Shown piece after piece: positions 7,499 through 16,550 of a DNA stretch of 64,000 nucleotides. Made by a program: the position numbers and the translations under genes. The stretch is taken from positions 62,001 to 126,000 of the forward strand of contig MVZM01000001.1 of NCBI GenBank assembly GCA_002068415.1. Direction: 5' to 3'. Numbering within the stretch: position 1 is the first letter of the stretch; each line of letters starts with the position of its first letter. Origin of the DNA: Tenericutes bacterium ADurb.BinA124. Its GTDB lineage: Bacteria > Bacillota_I > Bacilli_A > ML615J-28 > CAG-698. The notes beneath the pieces were generated by a model. The model was not told the DNA's origin. It saw nothing but the letters and a program-made list of their open reading frames with translations, and did no database searches.

Positions 7499-8098
7499 AT
7501 GATTAAGTGGTTGAAGAAACTATTTAATAAAAAACAAAAAAAATCATCAAAGAAAGGAGGCACCAATTTGGATGTAAAAGAAATTGTAAAGCTAATTTTG
7601 GAAGGTAAACAACCAAATGAAGAGCAGTTGCAAGCTTTAAAAGATTTTGTTGGTAAGGATGAACAAGAGCAACCATCGACCGAAGATAATCCAGGAGAAA
7701 CAAACCCCGATGAAACAAAGCCGGATGAAGAAACCAAGCCAAGCGAAACAGAAGAAGTAAGCAACGAAGAGACACCTCAAGAAGAAGCAACGGAAAAGAA
7801 AGATAATCCGGACGGCGAAGAAACTGAAGATGGAAAAGAAGGTGGAGAAGCTGAAGAAACAGGGCAACCACCGGCTCAAGTGCAAACTGAACCTACCAAT
7901 ACCCCACCCGCAGTTCAACCAAACTTTGATGAACAAATGCGCGAACTTCGTAATTTGGTCGCTTCGCTTCGGGGCGAAGTTGAAAATGTAAGAATGCTTG
8001 TAATCGAAAACACCAAGAAAAGACAAGAGGTTAACGAGGTACAACCTTCAGGCCCTCGACAAAATGTTATAAAAGAAGGTAAATTTTTTGATTTCTAG
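7499..8098 (+). CDS. Phage scaffold protein (two possible starts)
   Basis: The acidic, Glu/Pro/Thr-rich, low-complexity product ends in a coiled coil (NFDEQMRELRNLVASLRGEV) and lies directly before the major capsid gene, as scaffold proteins do. From ATG 7499 it has 199 residues and begins with a very basic, amphipathic MIKWLKKLFNKKQKKSSKKG segment. A much stronger ribosome site (AAAGGAGG at 7553-7560) is placed seven bases before TTG 7568. That start would give a 176-residue form lacking the basic head. Scaffold guides capsid assembly and is then lost. Which start is used cannot be told from sequence; both may be. Confidence 0.75.
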   Translation: MIKWLKKLFNKKQKKSSKKGGTNLDVKEIVKLILEGKQPNEEQLQALKDFVGKDEQEQPSTEDNPGETNPDETKPDEETKPSETEEVSNEETPQEEATEKKDNPDGEETEDGKEGGEAEETGQPPAQVQTEPTNTPPAVQPNFDEQMRELRNLVASLRGEVENVRMLVIENTKKRQEVNEVQPSGPRQNVIKEGKFFDF

Positions 8099-8118
8099 AA
8101 AGGAGAAGAAATAACAAA

Positions 8119-9789
8119 ATGGCTTTTGTTCCTAAATCAGTATCAGAAGCAATCGTTAATGCTGAATTAACCAATCGTGCTGCGGAAGCAATTTCGACAA
8201 ACGATAAAGGATTCCAGTATATCGATGGCACTATGACCCAAAATCTCATTTCACCAATTTTAGCAAGATGTATTGCAGTTGGTCGTATCGTGCGTCCTGG
8301 CGTTGGCGCAACCGAAGAATTTGTAAATGTAATCGACATTGATAAGGTGTTGAATGTTACCGTTCAATTACCGAACATGATCGGTGTAACTACTCGGACC
8401 GTTGGAACTAATGGTACACCAGGTAACAGCGGATTAATCAATCGTGCAAAGAAAATCATTCCTTCAACCACTCCGTTTAACATCCCGCTTACTCAATACA
8501 ATGATCAAGCGTTGTTTTTCCCGAAATTGATGGTTACAATGGCACTTTATGATGTTTTTGTGGAAACATTAGCATCCTATGCCGATTCAATCATCATCGC
8601 GATGGACTCTTATCATATTTCCAAAGCGATCAGTTATGCAGGTTATCGTGTTGGCCAAGAAATTAAGGCTCAAGTTGAATTTGGTGTTGCTTTCGCCAAT
8701 ATTACTGAATCCAATATTATTCGAGTTGATTTATCCAAGGTCTATGAAGATAATTACATGATTAAAATTTGGAATGAATTGATTAACAAAATGGCCAAAG
8801 GCGACCCATCACGTCAAGCATTAACCTTTACTGGCCCCCGAGAAGTTACAGCAAGAATCGAATTGATTAACTACTTGACAACTCCTAAAACTGGGTTTGT
8901 TAATAATGCATCTGATATTGGCCAAAAAATTGTATTTGAACCGAACTTTGACATGAACCTTGCAACACGTCAAGGCTCAATGCTTCGAGTATCTAGTCAA
9001 GCAGGAAAAGGTTTCGATTTGTACGAAGCAAATCAAATTTTATTCTCGCATGCTGAAAAATGGCTTGGCTTAACAGCCGGAGCATTTGATAAAGTTTTGG
9101 GTGTTGTTTTCACGCCTCAAGCTTATGCAATGGGCGGAGCAGCTAATGCTCAAACCAATATTGTTCAATCAAGCGAATATGACGGAACCGTTTGCTTTAC
9201 TTACCAAAAATTTGGTGGTACAGCCTACCGTAAAACATTCATAATCGTTGAAAGCGATTTTGTAATGCCGGAAGCTTTACAAGGTGTTCATGTTGCAAAC
9301 GGTGTTAAGGGCGTTCAAACCTTAACAATTACCAATAAAGGTGCAGCAACCGATACGATTAAAATTAACGGTGTAACCTATACCCAAGTTGCTTCGGGTG
9401 CAGTAGCAGCAGAAGCTAAATTTAATGTTGGAACAGATACTTCTGAAACGGCCGCTAGTTTATCACTTGCACTTAAAGCGAACGCCGCATTGATGGCAAA
9501 GTTTGATGTTTCGGTTAATGCTGCAGTAATCACTTTCACGCAAAAAACATTCCTAATTGATGATACTATCCCGGCAATCGAAATCGGAACCGGTGACAGT
9601 TTAGCCGCAACTTTAGCAACAACAGTTACTAGGGTTGCAGGATCATTCACCGCATTATCAGTGGCAAAAAGCGCAGTTGCTCCTGCTGAATGGGGAATCG
9701 TTACCTATACCGACCTCGAGGATACGCTTAATAATGGCGGGTCTACTTTTGCAGTAGTTAATCCAGGTTTAGGATTACCGACGACTTAA
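8119..9789 (+). CDS. Phage major capsid protein with extra C-terminal domain
   Basis: The 556-residue protein follows scaffold, has a strong AAAGGAG site and is terminated right after the gene, all typical of the abundant capsid subunit. Residues 1-390 are the presumed HK97-like core. Residues about 395-525 form a repeat-poor beta-rich module (VQTLTITNKGAATDTIKING, then alanine-rich helices and VITFTQKT) of the kind found in sheath, capsid and decoration proteins. It probably projects from the shell. The last 30 residues return to the core, so the module looks like an insertion. No protease gene is present, so maturation may not need cleavage. Confidence 0.85.
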   Translation: MAFVPKSVSEAIVNAELTNRAAEAISTNDKGFQYIDGTMTQNLISPILARCIAVGRIVRPGVGATEEFVNVIDIDKVLNVTVQLPNMIGVTTRTVGTNGTPGNSGLINRAKKIIPSTTPFNIPLTQYNDQALFFPKLMVTMALYDVFVETLASYADSIIIAMDSYHISKAISYAGYRVGQEIKAQVEFGVAFANITESNIIRVDLSKVYEDNYMIKIWNELINKMAKGDPSRQALTFTGPREVTARIELINYLTTPKTGFVNNASDIGQKIVFEPNFDMNLATRQGSMLRVSSQAGKGFDLYEANQILFSHAEKWLGLTAGAFDKVLGVVFTPQAYAMGGAANAQTNIVQSSEYDGTVCFTYQKFGGTAYRKTFIIVESDFVMPEALQGVHVANGVKGVQTLTITNKGAATDTIKINGVTYTQVASGAVAAEAKFNVGTDTSETAASLSLALKANAALMAKFDVSVNAAVITFTQKTFLIDDTIPAIEIGTGDSLAATLATTVTRVAGSFTALSVAKSAVAPAEWGIVTYTDLEDTLNNGGSTFAVVNPGLGLPTT

Positions 9790-9812
9790 ACAATCTAATT
9801 ATTCAAAAATAA

Positions 9813-9840
9813 AAATGGCTTCTTCGGGGGCCATTTCTTT
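9813..9840 (+). terminator. Terminator after the major capsid gene
   Basis: AAATGGC (9813-9819) pairs with GCCATTT (9830-9836) around a GC-rich loop, followed by CTTT. It may lower expression of connectors relative to capsid. Confidence 0.65.
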
Positions 9841-9848
9841 GGACAAGG

Positions 9849-9877
9849 GTTCAAGTTCTACCTCTAGTCTCTTGAAC
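9849..9877 (+). repeat. Inverted repeat in the capsid-connector gap
   Basis: GTTCAAG at 9849-9855 is repeated inverted as CTTGAAC at 9871-9877 with a 15-base loop and no T run. It may be an RNA processing or stabilising hairpin ahead of the connector gene; no function is evident. Confidence 0.4.
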
Positions 9878-9912
9878 TCTTGCTCAAGGAAGAAAAGCAA
9901 AAGGAGGAAACC

Positions 9913-10404
9913 ATGCTAACAGTTAATGTTTATGATGATAATTTGTTGAAATATGATTATGATTTACATCAATATGTTTTAAATGCTGATGCCGCATCAA
10001 AGTATCTTGGACGCGATATTTACGCGGAGTACCAATCTCAACAAATAGCGAACGCAGAATTAATCAATCAATCGAACCAAGTCTATGCTTTTTTATATTC
10101 TCGGATAGCAGTGGGCGCTGAACGGCAAGTTGAGTATTTAATCGCAACGGGCGGAAAATATCGTGATGCTATGTTTAAAGCATTGCTTGGTCAATGCCAA
10201 TATGCACTTGAATCACGTGGAACAGATGTCCCATTGCAACACGGTGTTTTACTTTCGAAGGGCGTTGTTATTCCTCAAGAAGCTTTAAGAGGCAGTGTAC
10301 AAGTAAGTTTAGCAACGGAACAAGCTTTATCCAAAAGTGGATTGTTATACTGTGGTGCGTATAAATTTACTGTTCCTAACAGTGTTTATCGGGTAGGTTA
10401 TTAG
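9913..10404 (+). CDS. Head-tail connector protein (putative)
   Basis: The start at ATG 9913 is preceded by AAAAGGAGG; an in-frame ATG at 9880 would need translation from inside the hairpin region and lacks a site. The 163-residue product is mostly helical in appearance. It is the first gene after the major capsid, where the head-completion adaptor that binds the portal is encoded in SPP1-like phages. No diagnostic motif is visible, so the role is from position and size. It ends four bases before the next gene. Confidence 0.5.
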   Translation: MLTVNVYDDNLLKYDYDLHQYVLNADAASKYLGRDIYAEYQSQQIANAELINQSNQVYAFLYSRIAVGAERQVEYLIATGGKYRDAMFKALLGQCQYALESRGTDVPLQHGVLLSKGVVIPQEALRGSVQVSLATEQALSKSGLLYCGAYKFTVPNSVYRVGY

Positions 10405-10408
10405 CAGT

Positions 10409-10753
10409 ATGGCACTACGAGAATTTGAGCCAATTCCGGCAAAATACTATCCTAAAAATCCAAACGAATTAACGCATCAGCAAAAGTTCATTCCTTTTTG
10501 GTGTAATGCTTTAAGTCCGGATTCCGCAATCAAGATTAACCCGGTGAAGGGAATAATTACCGGAGCAACTAAAGCAGTTATTTATACAAGCGATAGATAT
10601 ATCGATTTTAAAGTTGGTGGGCTGGTTGAGTATAACGATAAAAAACTAAAGATTGCGGAAATAACGGTAGACACTACCGATACAAATATGTTAGGTGCAG
10701 CAAAGTTAAAGAATATAACTCGTCTTGTGCCAAAATGGATGGCTTTAGAATGA
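10409..10753 (+). CDS. Head closure/stopper-like protein (putative)
   Basis: This 114-residue protein is beta-rich, with DFKVGGLVEYNDKKLKIAEI near residues 70-90. That segment resembles the small barrel of stopper or head-closure proteins. It lies between the connector candidate and a gp10/gp17-like gene, the usual place for the stopper. It overlaps the next gene by 19 bases. Assignment is by context. Confidence 0.45.
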   Translation: MALREFEPIPAKYYPKNPNELTHQQKFIPFWCNALSPDSAIKINPVKGIITGATKAVIYTSDRYIDFKVGGLVEYNDKKLKIAEITVDTTDTNMLGAAKLKNITRLVPKWMALE

Positions 10754-11103
10754 TTTTAAATAATCAAACTCAACAACATGCTATGAACGCTTTTCGGCAA
10801 TCTACACCATTACGGACGGGGAACTTAAGGTTTAATGCTGTGAAACTAATCCCGATTGTTAACTATGACAAATTTTTAATCTATGTAGATGCTAAAATCG
10901 CACATTATGGGCATATCTTAGAGGTTGCGGAAAAAATAAAATACTATGTTGGGCCAAGAAAAATTAACGGGGTAGTAATCCCGAAGGAACAGCGGAGATT
11001 TATTTATAAACCCAATAAGCATTATCATTGGATAACCGAAAGAGCAGTGCCGAACACAGCACAGCAAATAGCCACAATACTTGACGGGAAGGTGATTTAT
11101 TGA
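10735..11103 (+). CDS. HK97 gp10-like head-tail protein (putative)
   Basis: The 122-residue product contains QSTPLRTGNLRFNAVK near residues 22-38. The (S/T)P.(R/K)TG.LR pattern is characteristic of the gp10/tail-completion family that joins tail to head. It has overlapping starts: ATG 10735 inside the preceding gene, or ATG 10750. Its stop overlaps the following gene by four bases. The basic C-terminal half is consistent with a DNA-tail interface protein. Confidence 0.55.
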   Translation: MDGFRMILNNQTQQHAMNAFRQSTPLRTGNLRFNAVKLIPIVNYDKFLIYVDAKIAHYGHILEVAEKIKYYVGPRKINGVVIPKEQRRFIYKPNKHYHWITERAVPNTAQQIATILDGKVIY

Positions 11104-11921
11104 TGGACAGACGAACATATATTGCACAAAAGCTAGAGAACATGTTGAATGTTTACCCAACATTAAAGTTTAAAATTGTTGATAATGTTGCTAATGCTGA
11201 CGATTTTTACGATAAAATGTTGAAAGATTTTCAAGGAGAATCGCCTTATTTTTGGGGTATTCTTACGGATTATAATGGCGAATATGTCCCAATCAAAGAT
11301 GCGACAACAATCGATGAAAATGTAAATTGTTATTTACATGTTCCGTTTAATTTCATCGATGAAACTATGATTTATTTAAAGGGTGCATTTGCGAGCTCTG
11401 TTGTTGCTCACGAGTTCATTGATGACCAAGAAAGAAAAAACTTAATGACTATGAGCGTGCCGACGCTATTTGATACCCAAACCAAAGACGGCATCGATTA
11501 TGGTATTATTAGCTTTAATTTATTCTTGAAATCAAGTTCCAGGTTTATCTTTGGGAATAATGTGCGTTTTTTTATCGATGGCGTAGAGGTAATCCCTTTT
11601 GACAATCGCCAACTTGATAACATTAAATCTAATGTTACAACTCATTATCGTGGTCAACAAACAGCTAAAAGCCACACCCAAGAAAACGGATTAAAGATTC
11701 CAATGTCAATTTATTATGAAGATAAAGCACCAATAAATAAATTGTTGGATGAAATCCTGGATGGCAAACAAAACATTAAGTACGGATTAAGAATAGTCTT
11801 TCCGAAAGGAAAAGTAAAAGAATGGAATGTTATTCTGGAAGATGGTGCAGTATCTTACCCGTTAGGTAATTTTATACGTTTAACTTGCTCTTTTGCAATT
11901 GCCAATGAGGTGGTTTTATGA
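11100..11921 (+). CDS. Putative tail tube or tail terminator protein
   Basis: The 273-residue product begins with an N-terminal helical part and ends with a beta-rich region (KYGLRIVFPKGKVKEWNVIL and GNFIRLTCSFAIAN). The C-terminal shape recalls tail-tube proteins, in which a strand-rich core ends with a fiT.tf pattern. It may combine tail-terminator and tube functions, because no separate genes of those types are seen. It overlaps both neighbours by four bases. I could not recognise a named family with certainty. Confidence 0.35.
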   Translation: MMDRRTYIAQKLENMLNVYPTLKFKIVDNVANADDFYDKMLKDFQGESPYFWGILTDYNGEYVPIKDATTIDENVNCYLHVPFNFIDETMIYLKGAFASSVVAHEFIDDQERKNLMTMSVPTLFDTQTKDGIDYGIISFNLFLKSSSRFIFGNNVRFFIDGVEVIPFDNRQLDNIKSNVTTHYRGQQTAKSHTQENGLKIPMSIYYEDKAPINKLLDEILDGKQNIKYGLRIVFPKGKVKEWNVILEDGAVSYPLGNFIRLTCSFAIANEVVL

Positions 11922-12352
11922 ACAGCAAAGTAGACCATGTTATTGAGGTTCGAGCTGTTAATGAAGAAGGTGAGGTAAATAAAAAGAATCCGTTTAATCC
12001 TTCAGAAATCGGAGATAGAAAGTTAGAACCAAAAGATAATGACCAGGTTAAAACAGCAGCTATTACAACAACCTTGCAGCAAGCAGGTAAAAGTATGTTT
12101 TTACAAGGCTTAGGTAGTTATGGGACTTTAACGGGCGACTACTTAACTCAAAATAAGATTAACCAGGCTTCATCAATCGCATTAAAACTTGCAGCAATCG
12201 CTATTAATCCAGTGGCCGGTTTAATTTATGCCGGCGTTGATGCAGCTACACAAGGAGCAATGTATTTTATAAACAAAGAAATTCATGACACAAGAGCGGC
12301 AGCTATGCGAGAACGCAGAGGTATAATTGCTAAATCTGGAGGCCGTTTATGA
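11918..12352 (+). CDS. Small phage protein with hydrophobic segment, unknown
   Basis: The 144-residue protein has a charged N-terminal half and a hydrophobic helix at about residues 85-115 (ALKLAAIAINPVAGLIYAGV). An Arg-rich C-terminus follows. It lies exactly where the tape-measure gene of longer-tailed phages would be, between tail-tube candidate and hub. A tape measure of this size would fit only a very short tail. Alternatively it is an ejection protein that enters the membrane. Both ideas are inference. Confidence 0.5.
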   Translation: MNSKVDHVIEVRAVNEEGEVNKKNPFNPSEIGDRKLEPKDNDQVKTAAITTTLQQAGKSMFLQGLGSYGTLTGDYLTQNKINQASSIALKLAAIAINPVAGLIYAGVDAATQGAMYFINKEIHDTRAAAMRERRGIIAKSGGRL

Positions 12353-14796
12353 GTATAAGAATTTTAAAAAACGGAACAATGGAATTGCTACCTTATGTGC
12401 TACATGATGAAACCGGGAGAAAATCACTAGATGGGGAATTATTTACCAAAACAATCGTGTTTGATACAAAAACCAAGCCTAATTATGCACCATACTCCAT
12501 TGTGGAAGTAGATGGCGAAAAATGGCTATTGAGTGATCACAATCACAATTCTGAAATAAAACCTATTGGGGAACAACTCTATCGCTGCCCAATACTTCTT
12601 GTAGAACTAACAAAGATTTTAGAATATTTTACACTTTCAGCTTGTTCTTTTTGCAACCAGGAGAACACGCTTTATCAACAATTCCAAAAAGCATTATACA
12701 AGGCAGAGGTAAAGTATATTGGTGAAAATCACCGTTTCATTATTGATGACGAACTAAAAACGATGCTTGAATCAAAACCAGCTGAAGATTTTAGATATCC
12801 GACAGAATCGACTTTAAGAGAAGTTTTAGACGATATGCTTTCAGGATTGAATTATAGGATTTTTGTTGCTGATATTTCTAACGACTACGACGTCATTACT
12901 CTTGGGTACCTTGATTTAGCAAGAAAAAATCCAATCCAGTATAACAACTCATTTGAATTCCAAGAGAAAGGCAATCAATTTGCCGAGTATTATGCTGCGA
13001 ATTATGAAACTAACATCCGGAACGCTATTACCAAAAATCGAGTCCCAGTAAATGAAAAGTGGACAACATTAAAGCCAATTGATGGAACTTTAGCGGATAC
13101 AAACAGCGTAAGGCTTTTAACTCAATTCCCGATAGAAGAATTAACCCAAATAATTGTTAGGTATCAAGCCAATATAAAGCACCAATTACGAAATCCCCTT
13201 AATGGGTCTATGATCTATGGAACAGATTTAACCGAAGAAGATATAATGCTTAATGTAGATGTAACCGATATTTTTGTAGAACGAGAGATCTACGATGCGA
13301 TGGATTATACTGAACAACAAAAGCATATCCCGTTTGCTCGAGGCAGCAAAGATATTGGTGTTATCTCTACATATAAAAAACTTTTCTTTACGCGAGAAAA
13401 GTTTAGAGAAAGATTATTAGAATTATCGGTTGAAGTTGCTGAAGAAATTTTACAAAATTTAGGTGTGTGGCGAGATAACGATGTAGTAGTAGAAATATTT
13501 TTTGATAATCCTTATCTAGATATCTATCAACAAGTATTGTTTTCTGTTTCTTATGTTCCATATCTTGATTTGCATTTTAAAGTCGGGAAGTTAGTGAATG
13601 ATGTCGCTTTTCAAGGCTCAATAATTTCTAACCAAATCGATAGAACTATTGATGTGAATAGATATTCGAATCATTTGCAAGCTTTAGCAAACAAACTAGG
13701 CAATAAAGAATTAATAAAAAGCGTTGAACAAAATAGAAACCAGCCGCTTCTAGAGCTGGGCGACCTGATAGATGATAATTATTCTTTAATTAACATTGAT
13801 TATGTAAAAGATAATGTTGCAGTTAAAGCAAATTATACTTTTGTGCAAAATTACGATGTTGTACTCAACACCCGAATATCAAGAGAACGAAGATTGTTTA
13901 ATATTCCGGCGGAGGAATTAATCGAACGCGATGTGTTAATTAAGAATTATTTAATTGCAAGTTTAGAGAAAGCGCCAATAAATAATGGGTTATTGAATGA
14001 TGAAACGGCGACTAAATATTTTCTTAAAACATTTAAAAATAATGATAGCGAAAACAAACCAATAAACCGTGTTATATTTCAAACAACGGACGGTTCCAAT
14101 AATTATGGCTTGTTTAGTTTACCATTATTAGGGACGGCGATTGGTAGATCCATGCACTGGAAGTTTAAAATGCTAGATAATTACTCGGTTGGGTTGTCGC
14201 TTAATACCCAAGTTATTGGTGGGAAAAGCGTATTTTTGAACCCTTATGTTAATGAAAACGGCGAGTTCGCCTCTATAACTCTAAGCTTAATAAGGGATGA
14301 TATTGAAGGTGCATCGTATGAAAACCAGCTAATTATTGGGAAGTCATTACCTAAAATACCATTCCAGATGCACGAAGTTTACATCGATGTTGATTATTCA
14401 GCCGGCGGTAAATCCCTCATTATATCTAAAGACAAGTTCGAAGCATTGAGCTTTAGCTATCAACTTGAAACAAAGCCAAGCGATATTCAAAGAATTGTTA
14501 TAGGCGATTATCTTGTGAAATACAGCACTTTACTTTTTGGCCTCTGTGATGTGGCCTTTTTTGTTTACGGGAGCGAGACCCAAACCTATAAACCAAATGA
14601 AAATCAATCTTGTAAAGGTAATATTTTAACTTACCCGATTTCAATCGATACAAGTGATATGAGCATTAAGGTTAACGGAGAATTAAGAGGTTTGAAATCT
14701 TGGGCGATTGGCGACCCTTATAGGAATTTGGTTATTGCAGTAAATAACAATAATCAACAAACAGACGAAGTTTTTTTCACAATCTCAAGAGAATAA
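12349..14796 (+). CDS. Large tail hub/baseplate protein (putative)
   Basis: The 815-residue protein starts in the overlap with the previous gene. The N-terminal 200 residues (with LPYVLHDETGRKSLDGELF and EKWLLSDHNHNS) look like a distal-tail/hub domain. The rest is mixed alpha/beta without transmembrane segments. It has no visible peptidase or lysozyme motif. Position between head-tail genes and baseplate/fibre genes supports a hub or tail-tip role. Length is in the range of tail-tip proteins, but I see no family signature. Confidence 0.5.
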   Translation: MSIRILKNGTMELLPYVLHDETGRKSLDGELFTKTIVFDTKTKPNYAPYSIVEVDGEKWLLSDHNHNSEIKPIGEQLYRCPILLVELTKILEYFTLSACSFCNQENTLYQQFQKALYKAEVKYIGENHRFIIDDELKTMLESKPAEDFRYPTESTLREVLDDMLSGLNYRIFVADISNDYDVITLGYLDLARKNPIQYNNSFEFQEKGNQFAEYYAANYETNIRNAITKNRVPVNEKWTTLKPIDGTLADTNSVRLLTQFPIEELTQIIVRYQANIKHQLRNPLNGSMIYGTDLTEEDIMLNVDVTDIFVEREIYDAMDYTEQQKHIPFARGSKDIGVISTYKKLFFTREKFRERLLELSVEVAEEILQNLGVWRDNDVVVEIFFDNPYLDIYQQVLFSVSYVPYLDLHFKVGKLVNDVAFQGSIISNQIDRTIDVNRYSNHLQALANKLGNKELIKSVEQNRNQPLLELGDLIDDNYSLINIDYVKDNVAVKANYTFVQNYDVVLNTRISRERRLFNIPAEELIERDVLIKNYLIASLEKAPINNGLLNDETATKYFLKTFKNNDSENKPINRVIFQTTDGSNNYGLFSLPLLGTAIGRSMHWKFKMLDNYSVGLSLNTQVIGGKSVFLNPYVNENGEFASITLSLIRDDIEGASYENQLIIGKSLPKIPFQMHEVYIDVDYSAGGKSLIISKDKFEALSFSYQLETKPSDIQRIVIGDYLVKYSTLLFGLCDVAFFVYGSETQTYKPNENQSCKGNILTYPISIDTSDMSIKVNGELRGLKSWAIGDPYRNLVIAVNNNNQQTDEVFFTISRE

Positions 14797-14805
14797 GGAG
14801 GAAAA

Positions 14806-15975
14806 ATGAAACGATTTATCAAGTTTTATTTAGTTTTGTTGGTGTTAATCGCCAACATATTCACCATATCAGCATTGAACAAAACAGGAGTGAAAGGAGA
14901 GCAATGCATGAATTACATTTATTTTAATGATCGAGGTAGGTTACAAAGCTACCACATTGATGACCTGTATCAAGGCAGCAATCTAAGCGATAAACTGTAT
15001 GTCTTTGCTGATTTTGATTTAGAAGACGAGACGCCGTACACACTTGCTTTAATGTTTCGCCGAAAAGATGGAATCGAAATCGGGGAAGTGGAAGGCATAC
15101 GAGAACTTAATGTTATTAACCCGAAAACCCAAACAGCAATGCCTGCATTTACTTACTTAGTCGGGCATGATGTTTTAAATTGTGCTGGCGAGCTTCAAAT
15201 TTCAGCAAGATACTATTATCATTATGACATCGATAATGACGGAACGCTCGACCACGTCATTAAAGGCACAGCAATGATTGTTGCGACTGTTAACGAAGCG
15301 GTGCCAACCAATAACGCACAATCAACTGTCTTTCTCAACATCAACCGAAAAATTAAAGCATTACAAGACTCTTTGGCCGGCCATGATCATGATGAGGAAT
15401 ACTACACCAAAACTGAGATTGACGCTCACAAACACAACGATGATTATTTCACAAAAAACGAATCAAATTCTAGGTATGGTGTAAGCATAGAGATTGACCA
15501 AAATAAGAACCTGGTATTAAAAAATGCTCTAGGTGAAATCTTATCAACAGTGTTTATTCCAGACGAACCGGGAACGCCGGTATTTTTTGGGGCAGGCACA
15601 TTTATCATGGATACTAATAAGAACTATGTTGTTGTCCCTATCGGCTCGCCAACCATTCACCTTGATGTTTATAAAGCCGCTCAAAGCGGCGAAACCGGAG
15701 ATATTGTTTATACAAAATTAACGAATGGTCTTGAAAACGACATTGAACAGCTAGACCTGACCCAAAGCATTGTTTTTAAGGTCGTGCCGAATGAAACAAC
15801 AGCTCATGATCCGTTCGATGGAACTTATTGCATCTCCGGTTATGTTTATGGCGACGGCCGCCAAATGCTATACGAAACGGGATATTTAGACTTTGGAATG
15901 ATTAATTCTGATTGTTGGCCGGCTTACGGCTTTAACTCAATTGGGTATTACAAAGTATACGAACTGGGGTTGTAA
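14806..15975 (+). CDS. Baseplate upper-like protein, with optional N-terminal signal/membrane leader
   Basis: From ATG 14806 the protein has 389 residues and starts with a clear hydrophobic leader (MKRFIKFYLVLLVLIANIFT, residues 1-23). A second in-frame ATG at 14908 has its own GAAAGGAG site eight bases upstream and gives a 355-residue form starting MNYIYFNDRGRL. That start matches the MKIYFDEKGRI beginning of the next gene, so 14908 probably marks the ancestral structural protein. Residues around 185-215 carry HDHDEEYY and HKHNDDYF histidine/aspartate repeats as in fibre linkers. The upstream start also has a strong AAGGAGG site, so both forms may be made. Confidence 0.6.
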   Translation: MKRFIKFYLVLLVLIANIFTISALNKTGVKGEQCMNYIYFNDRGRLQSYHIDDLYQGSNLSDKLYVFADFDLEDETPYTLALMFRRKDGIEIGEVEGIRELNVINPKTQTAMPAFTYLVGHDVLNCAGELQISARYYYHYDIDNDGTLDHVIKGTAMIVATVNEAVPTNNAQSTVFLNINRKIKALQDSLAGHDHDEEYYTKTEIDAHKHNDDYFTKNESNSRYGVSIEIDQNKNLVLKNALGEILSTVFIPDEPGTPVFFGAGTFIMDTNKNYVVVPIGSPTIHLDVYKAAQSGETGDIVYTKLTNGLENDIEQLDLTQSIVFKVVPNETTAHDPFDGTYCISGYVYGDGRQMLYETGYLDFGMINSDCWPAYGFNSIGYYKVYELGL

Positions 15976-15981
15976 CCCGCT

Positions 15982-16527
15982 ATGAAAATTTATTTTGACG
16001 AAAAAGGGCGAATTCGACCACCGACTATTCCGGATGGTTCGATTACTCAAGGCGACCACAACGCAATTAAAATTGAGGCGTATGCGGACTTTGATGTTTC
16101 GCCCTATTTTGTTTCTATTACGCTTCAAAGAGCGGATGGGGTTGTTTTAGGCCCATATGCCATGACCCCTATTGCTAGTTTAGGCGGTGGACTAGTCGCC
16201 TATCATGAGTATTATTTGCAAAGCACTGACACCGCTGTTGCTGGGGCTTTGGGCATGACAATCCGATATGAAGTCTATCAACAAGACCCGGATACAAGCG
16301 AACTAGTGCCAACCTATTCAAAAGCAACTGGGAAGATAGTTGCTAATATTGGTCAAGCCGTAACTGGTGGTGATAATGTGATACTAAACATCCAGTATCG
16401 TATATCACAGCTTGAAAAAGATGTTATGGACTTAGAAGCTGCAGAAGGCAGATATGACCAAATCACCGTATCAACGGAAGAGCCGGTAAATAAACCTACA
16501 AACCATATTTGGTTTAAAATAGAATAA
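15982..16527 (+). CDS. Baseplate upper protein N-terminal-like
   Basis: The 181-residue product is related in its first 160 residues to the preceding protein (MKIYFDEKGRI start, KIVANIGQAVTGGDNVILNI near the end of the domain). This resembles the BppU N-terminal domain that plugs receptor-binding modules into the baseplate. It ends with a short coiled coil and the PVNKPTNHIWFKIE tail. It lies six bases after its neighbour. The relationship suggests tandem duplication of an adaptor domain. Confidence 0.6.
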   Translation: MKIYFDEKGRIRPPTIPDGSITQGDHNAIKIEAYADFDVSPYFVSITLQRADGVVLGPYAMTPIASLGGGLVAYHEYYLQSTDTAVAGALGMTIRYEVYQQDPDTSELVPTYSKATGKIVANIGQAVTGGDNVILNIQYRISQLEKDVMDLEAAEGRYDQITVSTEEPVNKPTNHIWFKIE

Positions 16528-16550
16528 GAAAATTTAAGGAAGGAAATCGT

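Noticed and set aside
9845-9880. tRNA-like T-arm (GGTTCAAG)
   Set aside because: The flanking bases do not form a T stem or acceptor stem; only a simple inverted repeat is present.
10409-12352. Programmed -1 frameshift for tail chaperones
   Set aside because: No slippery heptamer was found near the ends of these genes and the overlaps are ordinary ATGA-type couplings.
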